This document shows positions 1-5,355 of a stretch of 5,518 bases of DNA, piece by piece; the first letter of the stretch is position 1; the number at the start of each line of letters is the position of its first letter. Made by a program: the position numbers and the translations under genes. This DNA comes from a bacterium (GTDB taxonomy: Bacteria > NPL-UPA2 > JAUVJM01): contig JAUVJM010000087.1 of assembly GCA_030596585.1 (NCBI GenBank), positions 1 through 5,518 on the forward strand, read 5' to 3'. A model generated the notes under the pieces. It was not told the DNA's origin. It saw only the letters and a list, made by a program, of their open reading frames with translations, and made no database searches.

Positions 1-102
1 AAAGAAAATCTTATTCTTGCGCAAGCCCTTAGCGCTGTGATAGAATACGTGGGCAATTGTGGGGGTATCCGGATGAGGATAAATCAAAGAACAGATCCCT
101 GA
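1..102 (+). CDS. Possible C-terminal tail of an upstream gene (partial)
   Basis: Frame 1 is open from the first base of the window to a TGA at 100-102, giving 33 codons that end in ...GGIRMRINQRTDP. I do not recognise a family. The stop lies 33 bases before the GTG start of the EF-G-like gene, a spacing that would suit an operon neighbour. An open stretch of this length is not rare by chance, and the other two forward frames close early. The same bases contain a promoter-like sequence, so the region may instead be non-coding. This is a weak call, given only so that the left edge is not left blank. Confidence 0.25.
   Translation, partial: KENLILAQALSAVIEYVGNCGGIRMRINQRTDP
17..46 (+). promoter_or_regulatory. 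Candidate sigma70-type promoter upstream of the EF-G-like gene
   Basis: A -35-like TTGCGC (17-22) is followed after 18 bases by TAGAAT (41-46). TG at 38-39, one base before the hexamer, gives an extended -10 (TGATAGAAT). Transcription would begin near 52-54 and leave a leader of about 80 bases before the GTG at 136. A perfect 10-bp palindrome, CTTGCGCAAG (16-25), overlaps the -35 and could be an operator. The -35 is a poor match, and the region is also open in frame 1, so it may be coding. Confidence 0.35.
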
Positions 103-120
103 TCACTGTCTTTTAGGATA

Positions 121-127
121 TAAGGAG
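121..127 (+). promoter_or_regulatory. Ribosome-binding site of the EF-G-like gene
   Basis: TAAGGAG at 121-127 lies 8 bases before the GTG at 136. This strong Shine-Dalgarno match decides the start, because the gene uses GTG and the first in-frame ATG (160-162) falls just before the P-loop, which would remove the conserved KVRNVAMVGH beginning. Confidence 0.8.
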
Positions 128-135
128 TAGCCAAA

Positions 136-2202
136 GTGGAAAAAGTCCGAAACGTAGCAATGGTGGGACACAGCGGGGCCGGGAAGACCTCACTGACTGA
201 AGCTTTGCTTTTTGACGCCGGTTTGACGAACAGGCTGGGACGGGTTGAAGATGGGACGACTGTGACTGATTCCGGCCTTGATGAAATAAAAAGGCAGATG
301 ACGATTGATTCGAGTGTAGTTTTCTCTGACTGGAACGAACACAGAATCTATATGGTGGATACTCCGGGTTACGCTGATTTCAGTTGTGATGTGAAACACA
401 GCATGCGGGCGTTTGACGGAGCTATTCTGGTCGCAGATGCTACCTCCGGCATCGAAGTGGGTATGGAAACGGTATGGGAATATGCAGATGAGTTCAAAAT
501 GCCGCGATTGATATTTGTGAATATGATGGATAAAGAATCTGCTAATTTCAATGCGATTGTTGGTCATCTGAATGAGAAGTGGGGGAAGAGCGCAAAGATA
601 ATTCCTCTTCAGTTTCCGATTGGCAAAGAGTCTGAGTTCAAAGGCGTAGTTGACCTTCTGAGTATGAAGGCTTTTGTGTACCCGGATGGGAAGGAATCTG
701 ATGCTGGAGAAATCCCGTCCGAGTTGTCCGAACAGGCGAAAGAGGCACGTGCAAAGCTTGTTGAGGTGGTGGCGGAAAATGATGATGCCCTTATCGAGAA
801 GTATCTTGAGGGTAAAGAGCTCAGCGCGGATGAGGTGAAGAGAGGGCTTCGCGCCGGAGTGGTTCAGAATAAGATAGTCCCTGTTTTGTGCGGGTGCGCG
901 TACCAGAATATCGCAGTCAAACCTCTGTATGACACAATTGTCGATTACATGCCTTCGCCGTCGGAGAGGTCTCCTGTACCGGTAGTCGTGCCGGGAACCG
1001 AAAAGGAGGAGACCCTTGAATTTTCCTCAGAAGCTCCCCTGACGTCTTATATTTTTAAAACGATTAGTGAACCTCACTTGGGAAATGTGTTGTTTCTCAG
1101 GGTGTATTCGGGAAAGCTCAGTGCCGGCTCTGAAGTTTACAATTCCGGGAGGGAAATTGTCGAGAAGGTGAATCAGATTTACGTTGCGAGGGGAAAAAAC
1201 AGGGAGGAGATTTCTGAGGCGGGTGCAGGGCATATTGCCGCTGTTGCTAAGTTTAAGGGTACGAGGATAGGGGATACTCTCTGTGACAAGAAGAAGCCGC
1301 TGCTGCTGAAAGCACTTGATTTTCCGGAAGGGGTTGCTTCAATCGCCCTCAAACCAAAGACGAAGAATGACCAGGAGAAACTCAGCACCTGCTTGTCAAA
1401 ACTGGCTGAAGAAGACCCTGCTGTGAGAGTGCGTCATGAACATGAGTTCGGACAGACGGTGGTTACAGGAATGGGAGACGTTCACTTAGACGTTGTGGTG
1501 GAACGTCTGCGGGACCGTTTTGGCGTGGATTGCGTTAGTGAGAAGACAAAAATTGCCTATCGAGAGACAATTCGTTCCAGTGTCAAGGTGCAGGGCAAAT
1601 ACAAAAAACAGTCCGGGGGAAGAGGGCAGTATGGAGATGTGTGGCTGGGGATAGAACCGCTTCCGAGAGACCAAGAGTTTGAGTTTGTCAACAAGGTTGT
1701 CGGAGGTTCCATCCCGACCAGATATATCCCTGCGGTGGAGAAAGGTGTGAGAGGAGTGATGTCGAAGGGTGCCCTGGCAGGTTATCCTGTAGTCAATGTG
1801 AAAGCGACGGTCTATGACGGGTCATTCCACGAAGTTGATTCTTCCGATATGGCTTTTCAGATTGCAGGCTCAATGGCGTTCAAGAAAGCTTTTTCCGAAG
1901 CCCATCCGACTCTGCTGGAGCCGTATGTGGAAATTACGGTGGTTATACCCGATGCTTACGTAGGTGACGTTACTTCCGACCTTAACAGCAAGCGCGGGCG
2001 TATTATGGGAATAGAGCCCAGGGGCGGGCGGCAGGTAATAAAAGCTCATGTGCCTCTGGCGGAAATAGACCGCTATTCAACTGATTTGAAGTCAATGACA
2101 CACGGCAGGGGGAGTTATCAGCTAAAGTTTTCTCATTATGAAGATATGCCGTCCAAAATGAGCGAGAAGCTGATAAGTGAGGCAAAAAAGGAGGACACGT
2201 AG
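136..2202 (+). CDS. fusA2: EF-G-like translational GTPase (EF-G-2/FusA2 type)
   Basis: This 688-residue protein has the full EF-G domain order and normal length, with a GTG start. The G domain shows the P-loop GHSGAGKT (11-18), a switch I with RQMTI (53-57, canonical RGITI, the Mg-binding Thr kept as T56), G3 DTPGYADF (75-82), G4 NMMD (129-132) and G5 GCA (253-255). The beta-barrel domain II starts near 300. Domain IV carries SGGRGQYG (493-500) and the tip loop DGSFHEVDSSDMAF (561-574), with H565 matching the tip histidine of EF-G (H583 in E. coli). Domain V ends with MTHGRGSYQLKFSHYEDMP. Canonical EF-G uses GTP hydrolysis to move tRNA and mRNA through the ribosome. The Tyr in DTPGY and the altered switch I resemble the EF-G-2/FusA2 paralogue group, whose exact role is unclear. 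The Met in G4 (usually Lys) and Cys in G5 (usually Ser) depart from consensus at the guanine-binding loops. I infer a paralogue beside a standard fusA elsewhere in the genome, but the window cannot show this. The symbol marks the subgroup rather than a proven orthologue. Confidence 0.93.
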   Translation: MEKVRNVAMVGHSGAGKTSLTEALLFDAGLTNRLGRVEDGTTVTDSGLDEIKRQMTIDSSVVFSDWNEHRIYMVDTPGYADFSCDVKHSMRAFDGAILVADATSGIEVGMETVWEYADEFKMPRLIFVNMMDKESANFNAIVGHLNEKWGKSAKIIPLQFPIGKESEFKGVVDLLSMKAFVYPDGKESDAGEIPSELSEQAKEARAKLVEVVAENDDALIEKYLEGKELSADEVKRGLRAGVVQNKIVPVLCGCAYQNIAVKPLYDTIVDYMPSPSERSPVPVVVPGTEKEETLEFSSEAPLTSYIFKTISEPHLGNVLFLRVYSGKLSAGSEVYNSGREIVEKVNQIYVARGKNREEISEAGAGHIAAVAKFKGTRIGDTLCDKKKPLLLKALDFPEGVASIALKPKTKNDQEKLSTCLSKLAEEDPAVRVRHEHEFGQTVVTGMGDVHLDVVVERLRDRFGVDCVSEKTKIAYRETIRSSVKVQGKYKKQSGGRGQYGDVWLGIEPLPRDQEFEFVNKVVGGSIPTRYIPAVEKGVRGVMSKGALAGYPVVNVKATVYDGSFHEVDSSDMAFQIAGSMAFKKAFSEAHPTLLEPYVEITVVIPDAYVGDVTSDLNSKRGRIMGIEPRGGRQVIKAHVPLAEIDRYSTDLKSMTHGRGSYQLKFSHYEDMPSKMSEKLISEAKKEDT

Positions 2203-2206
2203 TAGA

Positions 2207-2226
2207 GAATAAGGTTCTGCCGTTTT
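2207..2226 (+). repeat. Left terminal inverted repeat of the intergenic element
   Basis: GAATAAGGTTCTGCCGTTTT is exactly complementary in reverse to 2392-2411. The match stops at both ends: outside, A2206 faces A2412, and inside, T2227 faces T2391. Confidence 0.85.
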
Positions 2227-2241
2227 TGCTCCACGTTATTT

Positions 2242-2263
2242 TCCGCCAAAGCACTTTGGCGGA
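2242..2263. repeat. Perfect hairpin, side arm of the intergenic element
   Basis: TCCGCCAAAG (2242-2251) pairs perfectly with CTTTGGCGGA (2254-2263). A realistic fold has a 9-bp stem and a GCAC loop. No T-run follows (CGGCAAAACC comes next), so it is not a standard intrinsic terminator. It has no partner in the right half of the element, which suggests a lateral arm or a nested insertion. Confidence 0.75.
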
Positions 2264-2305
2264 CGGCAAAACCTGCGCTTCGTCGGGGCAGAAATTAAAC
2301 TTCTC

Positions 2306-2323
2306 CCCCGATATACATCGGGG
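2306..2323. repeat. Central hairpin of the intergenic element
   Basis: CCCCGAT (2306-2312) pairs with ATCGGGG (2317-2323) around an ATAC loop. It sits close to the midpoint of the element and is framed by the GCAGAAATT/AATTTCTGC and GTCGGG/CCCGAC arms. TCGTCAG follows, with no T-run, so termination by the usual mechanism is unlikely. Confidence 0.75.
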
Positions 2324-2391
2324 TCGTCAGACAAAATTTCTGCTTTTTCCCGACTCAGTTTGATTTTACCTAAAATAACGAAAGTCGCTGT

Positions 2392-2411
2392 AAAACGGCA
2401 GAACCTTATTC
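2392..2411 (-). repeat. Right terminal inverted repeat of the intergenic element
   Basis: AAAACGGCAGAACCTTATTC is the exact reverse complement of the left terminal repeat at 2207-2226. Ten bases separate it from the yebC ribosome-binding region (2422-2428). Confidence 0.85.
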
Positions 2412-2431
2412 AGGATAGCAGAGGGTGGTAT

Positions 2432-3193
2432 ATGTCCGGTCATTCGAAATGGAGTTCGATAAAACACAAGAAGGCGAGGACGGATGCCCAACGGGGCAAA
2501 CTCTTCGGCCGGATGATAAGGGAAATAACAGTTGCCGCGCGCCAGGGCGGGGGGAACCCTGACACGAATGCGAGGTTGAGAACAGCCGTTCAGTCTGCAA
2601 AGAGCGTGAATATGCCGGCTGATAACATATCGCGGGCAATAAAGAAGGGAACGGGGGAATTGCCCGGAGCCAGTTACGAGGAGTGTTTGTATGAAGGCTA
2701 TGGTCCCGGCGGGGCCGCGGTGATGGTCGAGGTTGTAACGGATAACAGAAACAGGACGTCTTCGGAGTTGAAAAAGGTTTTTAGTAAATGCGGCGGTAAT
2801 TTAGGTTCTGTGGGATGTGTCTCGTGGCTTTTTCATAAAAAAGGGCTGGTAGTCGTTGAGAAATCGAAATGCGGTGAAGATGAACTGATGGAAATGAGTC
2901 TGGACGCTGGTGCGGAAGACATGCGTGTTGACGGGGATACCTATGTGATTACGTCCGACCCCGGGGATTTTGAGAAGTTGAAAGAGGCGCTCGCACATAA
3001 AGGGATTGAATTCATGCATGCGGAGATAACTTTTGTACCTGATAAAACCGTGGCGGTCGAAGGCAAAACTGCAGAACAGGTTCTGCGTCTCACGGAAGCG
3101 CTGGAGGAGAGTGAAGACACTCAGCATGTTCATGCCAATTTTGACGTGCCTGATGAAATGCTCGAAAAGCTGGCGGCTGATGACGAGGCTTGA
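2432..3193 (+). CDS. yebC: YebC/PmpR (TACO1) family protein
   Basis: This 253-residue protein is of usual family length and runs from the family N-terminus MSGHSKWSSIKHKKARTDAQ to the stop at 3191-3193. Family signatures are SGHSKW (2-7), a basic N-terminal segment with GKLFGRMIREI (22-32), MPADNISRAIKKG (61-73), YEGYGPGG (87-94), DNRNRT (104-109) and the C-terminal DTQHVHANFD (229-238), matching the usual DVQxVYxNF motif. Members are cytoplasmic. They were long annotated as transcriptional regulators, and the mitochondrial homologue TACO1 and more recent bacterial work tie the family to translation; which applies here cannot be read from sequence. The ATG at 2432 is chosen because it matches the conserved N-terminus and is preceded by GAGGGTGG (2421-2428). 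An in-frame TTG at 2360 lies inside the palindromic element and is rejected. It sits 5 bases before ruvC, a pairing also known in E. coli, which suggests co-transcription. Confidence 0.96.
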   Translation: MSGHSKWSSIKHKKARTDAQRGKLFGRMIREITVAARQGGGNPDTNARLRTAVQSAKSVNMPADNISRAIKKGTGELPGASYEECLYEGYGPGGAAVMVEVVTDNRNRTSSELKKVFSKCGGNLGSVGCVSWLFHKKGLVVVEKSKCGEDELMEMSLDAGAEDMRVDGDTYVITSDPGDFEKLKEALAHKGIEFMHAEITFVPDKTVAVEGKTAEQVLRLTEALEESEDTQHVHANFDVPDEMLEKLAADDEA

Positions 3194-3198
3194 ACGGA

Positions 3199-3693
3199 AT
3201 GCGTACACTCGGTATTGACCCGGGCATCTCGGCTGTGGGATGGGGAGTGGTAGATGAGAAGAACGGGGGCTTGTGTCTGGCAGCATACGGGTGTATCTCG
3301 ACAACTTCCTCTTCATCGTTTCCCGAAAAGCTGAAGGAAATCGCAGGGGAAATAGCAAGAATCATATTTGAATATAAGCCGTCTGCTGTTTCTATAGAAG
3401 AGCCTTTCTTTGCCAAAGACGCAAAGACTTCCTTAAGAATGGGGGAAGTGGTCGGAGCAATAATGTTATGTGCCTTGAATACCGGAATAGAGGTTAAGGG
3501 TTATAGCGTGAGTGAGATCAAGCAGGCAGTGGTCGGATTCGGACGAGCGGATAAAAAGCAGGTACAGAATATGGTGAAGGTACTGCTCAGCCTGGATAAA
3601 GCGCCTCAGCCTTATGATGCGGCTGATGCACTTGCCGCCGCAATCTGCCACCAGAACAGCCGGGGGGTCATAAGCTCTCAGCTGAAAGCTTAA
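3199..3693 (+). CDS. ruvC: Holliday junction resolvase RuvC (crossover junction endodeoxyribonuclease)
   Basis: This 164-residue protein is close to the usual RuvC length and has the RNase H-like fold pattern beginning MRTLGIDPGISAVGWG. The four acidic catalytic residues are visible: D7 in GIDPG, E67 in VSIEEPFF, and D140 and D143 in YDAADALAAAICH. It acts as a homodimer that makes symmetrical cuts in Holliday junctions, working with RuvA and RuvB. The start at ATG 3199 puts the catalytic Asp at position 7, as in E. coli, and GAGG at 3185-3188 lies 10 bases upstream. An in-frame TTG at 3190 overlapping the yebC stop (TTGA) would add three residues, but the Shine-Dalgarno would then be only one base away. 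The 5-base gap to yebC and 10-base gap to ruvA point to a single operon. Confidence 0.96.
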   Translation: MRTLGIDPGISAVGWGVVDEKNGGLCLAAYGCISTTSSSSFPEKLKEIAGEIARIIFEYKPSAVSIEEPFFAKDAKTSLRMGEVVGAIMLCALNTGIEVKGYSVSEIKQAVVGFGRADKKQVQNMVKVLLSLDKAPQPYDAADALAAAICHQNSRGVISSQLKA

Positions 3694-3703
3694 GTGAGGG
3701 ATC

Positions 3704-4303
3704 ATGATTGACCGTATTCGGGGAAAACTGGTGAGTAAACTGCCCACCTATGCAGTAATCGATGTGGAGGGAGTGGGGTACGGCTTGCATATTCCTCTAT
3801 CCACATATACCCGGCTGTGTCAGGTCGGGGGCATCCAGGAAGTTTACACCTATCTCTACGTCAGGGATGATGCAATCCAGCTGTATGGTTTCGCGGCTGC
3901 TGAGGAGAAGGAACTCTTTGGACTGCTTCTCTCTGTCAGCGGCGTCGGACCGAGGATGGCTCTGGGCATACTCTCAGGTTTGTCCGTGGATGAATTCCGG
4001 CAGGCGGTCAGTGATGAGGATGTATCTCTTCTGATGACCGTTCCGGGAATCGGAAAGAAAAAAGGGCAGAGGCTGCTGCTGGAGTTGAAGGACAGGGTAG
4101 TGGTGTCTCTAACTGAAGCCGCGGCGGAAGATCGGATCCCGGCGACTGTCGAAGGGCGCTTGACGAGGGATGCCGTGTCTGCTCTATTGTCGCTCGGATG
4201 CAAAGTGGAGGAAGCCCGGAGAGCGATAAGAGAGGTGAGGAAAATTCTTCCCGAGGGCACCAGTCTGGAGGAGTTGATAAAGGAGGCGTTGAAGCACTTG
4301 TGA
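3704..4303 (+). CDS. ruvA: Holliday junction branch migration protein RuvA
   Basis: This 199-residue protein is of normal RuvA length. Domain I (about 1-64) is the OB-fold, starting MIDRIRGKL and ending VRDDAIQLYGF, with D55 and D56 in the place of the acidic pin of E. coli RuvA (E55, D56). Domain II holds two helix-hairpin-helix motifs, VSGVGPRMAL (78-87) and VPGIGKKKGQRLLLELKDR (113-131), which contact the DNA backbone. A variable linker (about 135-152) leads to domain III (about 153-199, RDAVSALLSLGCKVEEARRAI), which binds RuvB. The protein forms tetramers that hold the junction open and load RuvB rings. GTGAGGG (3694-3700) just after the ruvC stop serves as ribosome-binding site. The last codons include AAAGGAGG (4279-4286), a ribosome-binding-site-like string with no well-placed functional start after it. 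Confidence 0.96.
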   Translation: MIDRIRGKLVSKLPTYAVIDVEGVGYGLHIPLSTYTRLCQVGGIQEVYTYLYVRDDAIQLYGFAAAEEKELFGLLLSVSGVGPRMALGILSGLSVDEFRQAVSDEDVSLLMTVPGIGKKKGQRLLLELKDRVVVSLTEAAAEDRIPATVEGRLTRDAVSALLSLGCKVEEARRAIREVRKILPEGTSLEELIKEALKHL

Positions 4304-4306
4304 AGC

Positions 4307-4334
4307 AATTACGAATTATGAATTAGGAATTAAT
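4307..4334 (+). repeat. Heptanucleotide tandem repeat between ruvA and ruvB, carrying the ruvB ribosome-binding site
   Basis: Four 7-base units lie head to tail: AATTACG (4307-4313), AATTATG (4314-4320), AATTAGG (4321-4327) and AATTAAT (4328-4334). Units share AATTA and differ only in the last two bases. The array fills most of the 32-base ruvA-ruvB gap and ends one base before the ruvB ATG. The third unit creates AGGA (4325-4328), 7 bases from the ATG and the only reasonable Shine-Dalgarno for ruvB. The other short gaps in the cluster have no such repeat. Confidence 0.8.
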
Positions 4335-4335
4335 C

Positions 4336-5355
4336 ATGAAAAAAAACATAATAGCGCCGTCAAAAACCATGGAAGACAATGAGCTTGACCTGAAGCTTCG
4401 TCCCCAGCTTCTTAAGGAGTTTGTGGGGCAAGAGAAAGTCAAGGAGCAGCTGCAGATATTCATTGATGCGGCAAAGAAACGCGGGGAGGCTCTGGACCAC
4501 GTTCTTTTCTACGGTCCCCCGGGGCTTGGCAAGACGACACTTGCCTATATTGTGGGAAGGGAATTGGGAGTCAATATCAATTCCACCTCCGGCCCCGTGA
4601 TTGAGCGCCCGATAGACCTGTCTGCAATCCTGAGTCATCTCAATAAGAGAGACGTTCTTTTCATAGACGAAGTGCACCGTCTCAACCATATTGTTGAGGA
4701 GATTCTCTACCCCGGCATGGAGGATTTTAAACTCGACATAATGATAGGGAAGGGGCCAAGCGCCCGCAGTGTGAAGCTTGAACTGCAGCCGTTTACACTC
4801 ATCGGAGCAACGACGAGAGCGGGGATGATTACCGCTCCCTTGAGAGCGAGGTTTGGAGTATTGATACGGGTGGGTTATTACAACCACGGGGAAATGCGGC
4901 AGATTGTGAATAGATCAGCGGACATTCTCGGTATCGAGATTGAGGATGAGGGCGCGGTGGAGATTGCAAAGAGGTCGCGCGGTACGCCGCGGATAGCCAA
5001 CAGACTGCTCAAGAGGGTGAGAGATTATGCTGAGGTGAAAGCTGACGGCAGGATTGATGAGGATGTGGCTCAGCAGGCGCTTGAGATGCTGGAGGTAGAC
5101 AGGTTCGGCCTGGATGATATGGATAAACTCATACTGTCTACCATAATTGAGAAGTTTGGAGGGGGTCCGGTTGGTTTGCAGACGATATCGGTGGCGGTTG
5201 GCGAGGAAAGCGATACCATTGAGGAAGTGTACGAACCGTATCTTGTCCAGGAAGGGTTTCTCGAACGAAGTCCAAGGGGACGTATAGCGACTAAAAGAGC
5301 GTATGAATGTTTGGAACTCAGAAAGCGTTCCGAGAAGCAGGGAGAACTGTGGTAG
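4336..5355 (+). CDS. ruvB: Holliday junction branch migration DNA helicase RuvB
   Basis: This 339-residue AAA+ ATPase is of normal RuvB length. It has an N-terminal LRPQLLKEFVGQEKVKEQL block (21-39), Walker A GPPGLGKTT (60-68), Walker B VLFIDEVH (107-114), sensor 1 GATTRAG (157-163), the arginine-finger region LRARFG (169-174, likely R172) and sensor 2 GTPRIANRLLKRVRDYA (216-232). The C-terminal winged-helix DNA-binding domain includes GGGPVGLQTIS (275-285) and PRGRIAT (313-319). RuvB hexamer rings pump DNA through the RuvA-bound junction, driven by ATP. The ATG at 4336 gives the expected N-terminus and is preceded by AGGA (4325-4328) inside the heptad repeat. This ribosome-binding site is weaker than that of the EF-G-like gene. 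The gene end overlaps the queA start by 7 bases. Confidence 0.97.
   Translation: MKKNIIAPSKTMEDNELDLKLRPQLLKEFVGQEKVKEQLQIFIDAAKKRGEALDHVLFYGPPGLGKTTLAYIVGRELGVNINSTSGPVIERPIDLSAILSHLNKRDVLFIDEVHRLNHIVEEILYPGMEDFKLDIMIGKGPSARSVKLELQPFTLIGATTRAGMITAPLRARFGVLIRVGYYNHGEMRQIVNRSADILGIEIEDEGAVEIAKRSRGTPRIANRLLKRVRDYAEVKADGRIDEDVAQQALEMLEVDRFGLDDMDKLILSTIIEKFGGGPVGLQTISVAVGEESDTIEEVYEPYLVQEGFLERSPRGRIATKRAYECLELRKRSEKQGELW

Larger units (their letters stand above)
2207..2411. mobile_element. Palindromic MITE-like or REP-like intergenic element with 20-bp terminal inverted repeats
   Basis: The ends are a perfect 20-bp inverted repeat: GAATAAGGTTCTGCCGTTTT at 2207-2226 and its reverse complement at 2392-2411. 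Pairing continues inwards: CGTTATTTT (2234-2242) with AAAATAACG (2372-2380); GGCAAAA (2265-2271) with TTTTACC (2364-2370, one mismatch); GTCGGG (2282-2287) with CCCGAC (2349-2354); GCAGAAATT (2288-2296) with AATTTCTGC (2335-2343); and a central hairpin at 2306-2323. A separate perfect hairpin (2242-2263) branches off the left half. About 57 bp pair on the main axis. The element starts 4 bases after the stop of the EF-G-like gene and ends 20 bases before the yebC ATG, just outside the yebC ribosome-binding site. It has no plausible coding content. I see no clear target-site duplication (left flank GTAGTAGA, right flank AGGATAGC). It could be a non-autonomous transposable element, a dispersed extragenic palindrome, or a structured RNA that affects the transcript. 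The palindrome is seen directly; mobility is inference. Confidence 0.6.

Noticed and set aside
66..109. Riboswitch or attenuator in the leader of the EF-G-like gene
   Set aside because: Only short weak stems are visible (TATCC/GGATA at 66-81; ACAG/CTGT at 91-109), with no recognised riboswitch core and no terminator.
190..567. Minus-strand open frame of 125 codons opposite the EF-G-like gene
   Set aside because: It overlaps the conserved GTPase domain in antisense and shows no recognisable protein features.
2242..2330. Rho-independent terminator after the EF-G-like gene
   Set aside because: Both strong hairpins (2242-2263 and 2306-2323) lack a following T-run on the + strand; the T-runs at 2223-2227 and 2344-2348 do not directly follow them.
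2347..2376. Promoter for yebC inside the element (TAAAAT at 2371-2376)
   Set aside because: No acceptable -35 lies 16-18 bases upstream, and the TTGATT at 2360-2365 has no -10 at proper spacing downstream.
2195..2423. Target-site duplication flanking the palindromic element
   Set aside because: The left flank (GTAGTAGA) and right flank (AGGATAGC) share no convincing direct repeat next to the terminal repeats, so transposition is not proven by the flanks.
2360..2431. Longer yebC starting at an in-frame TTG (2360)
   Set aside because: The added 24 residues lie within the palindromic element, and the family N-terminus MSGHSKW begins exactly at the ATG 2432, which has its own ribosome-binding site.
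3190..3198. ruvC start at TTG 3190 overlapping the yebC stop
   Set aside because: The GAGG at 3185-3188 would be only one base from the TTG, and ATG 3199 places the catalytic Asp at position 7 as in known RuvC. It remains a possible alternative.
2801..3358. Minus-strand open frame of 185 codons across yebC and ruvC
   Set aside because: It lies opposite two well-supported genes, has no recognisable family features and is explained by their codon pattern.
3856..4308. Minus-strand open frame of 150 codons opposite ruvA
   Set aside because: It is Ser/Thr-rich low-complexity shadow translation of ruvA with no family resemblance.
4307..4334. CRISPR array
   Set aside because: The units are 7 bases with no spacers; this is a simple tandem repeat.
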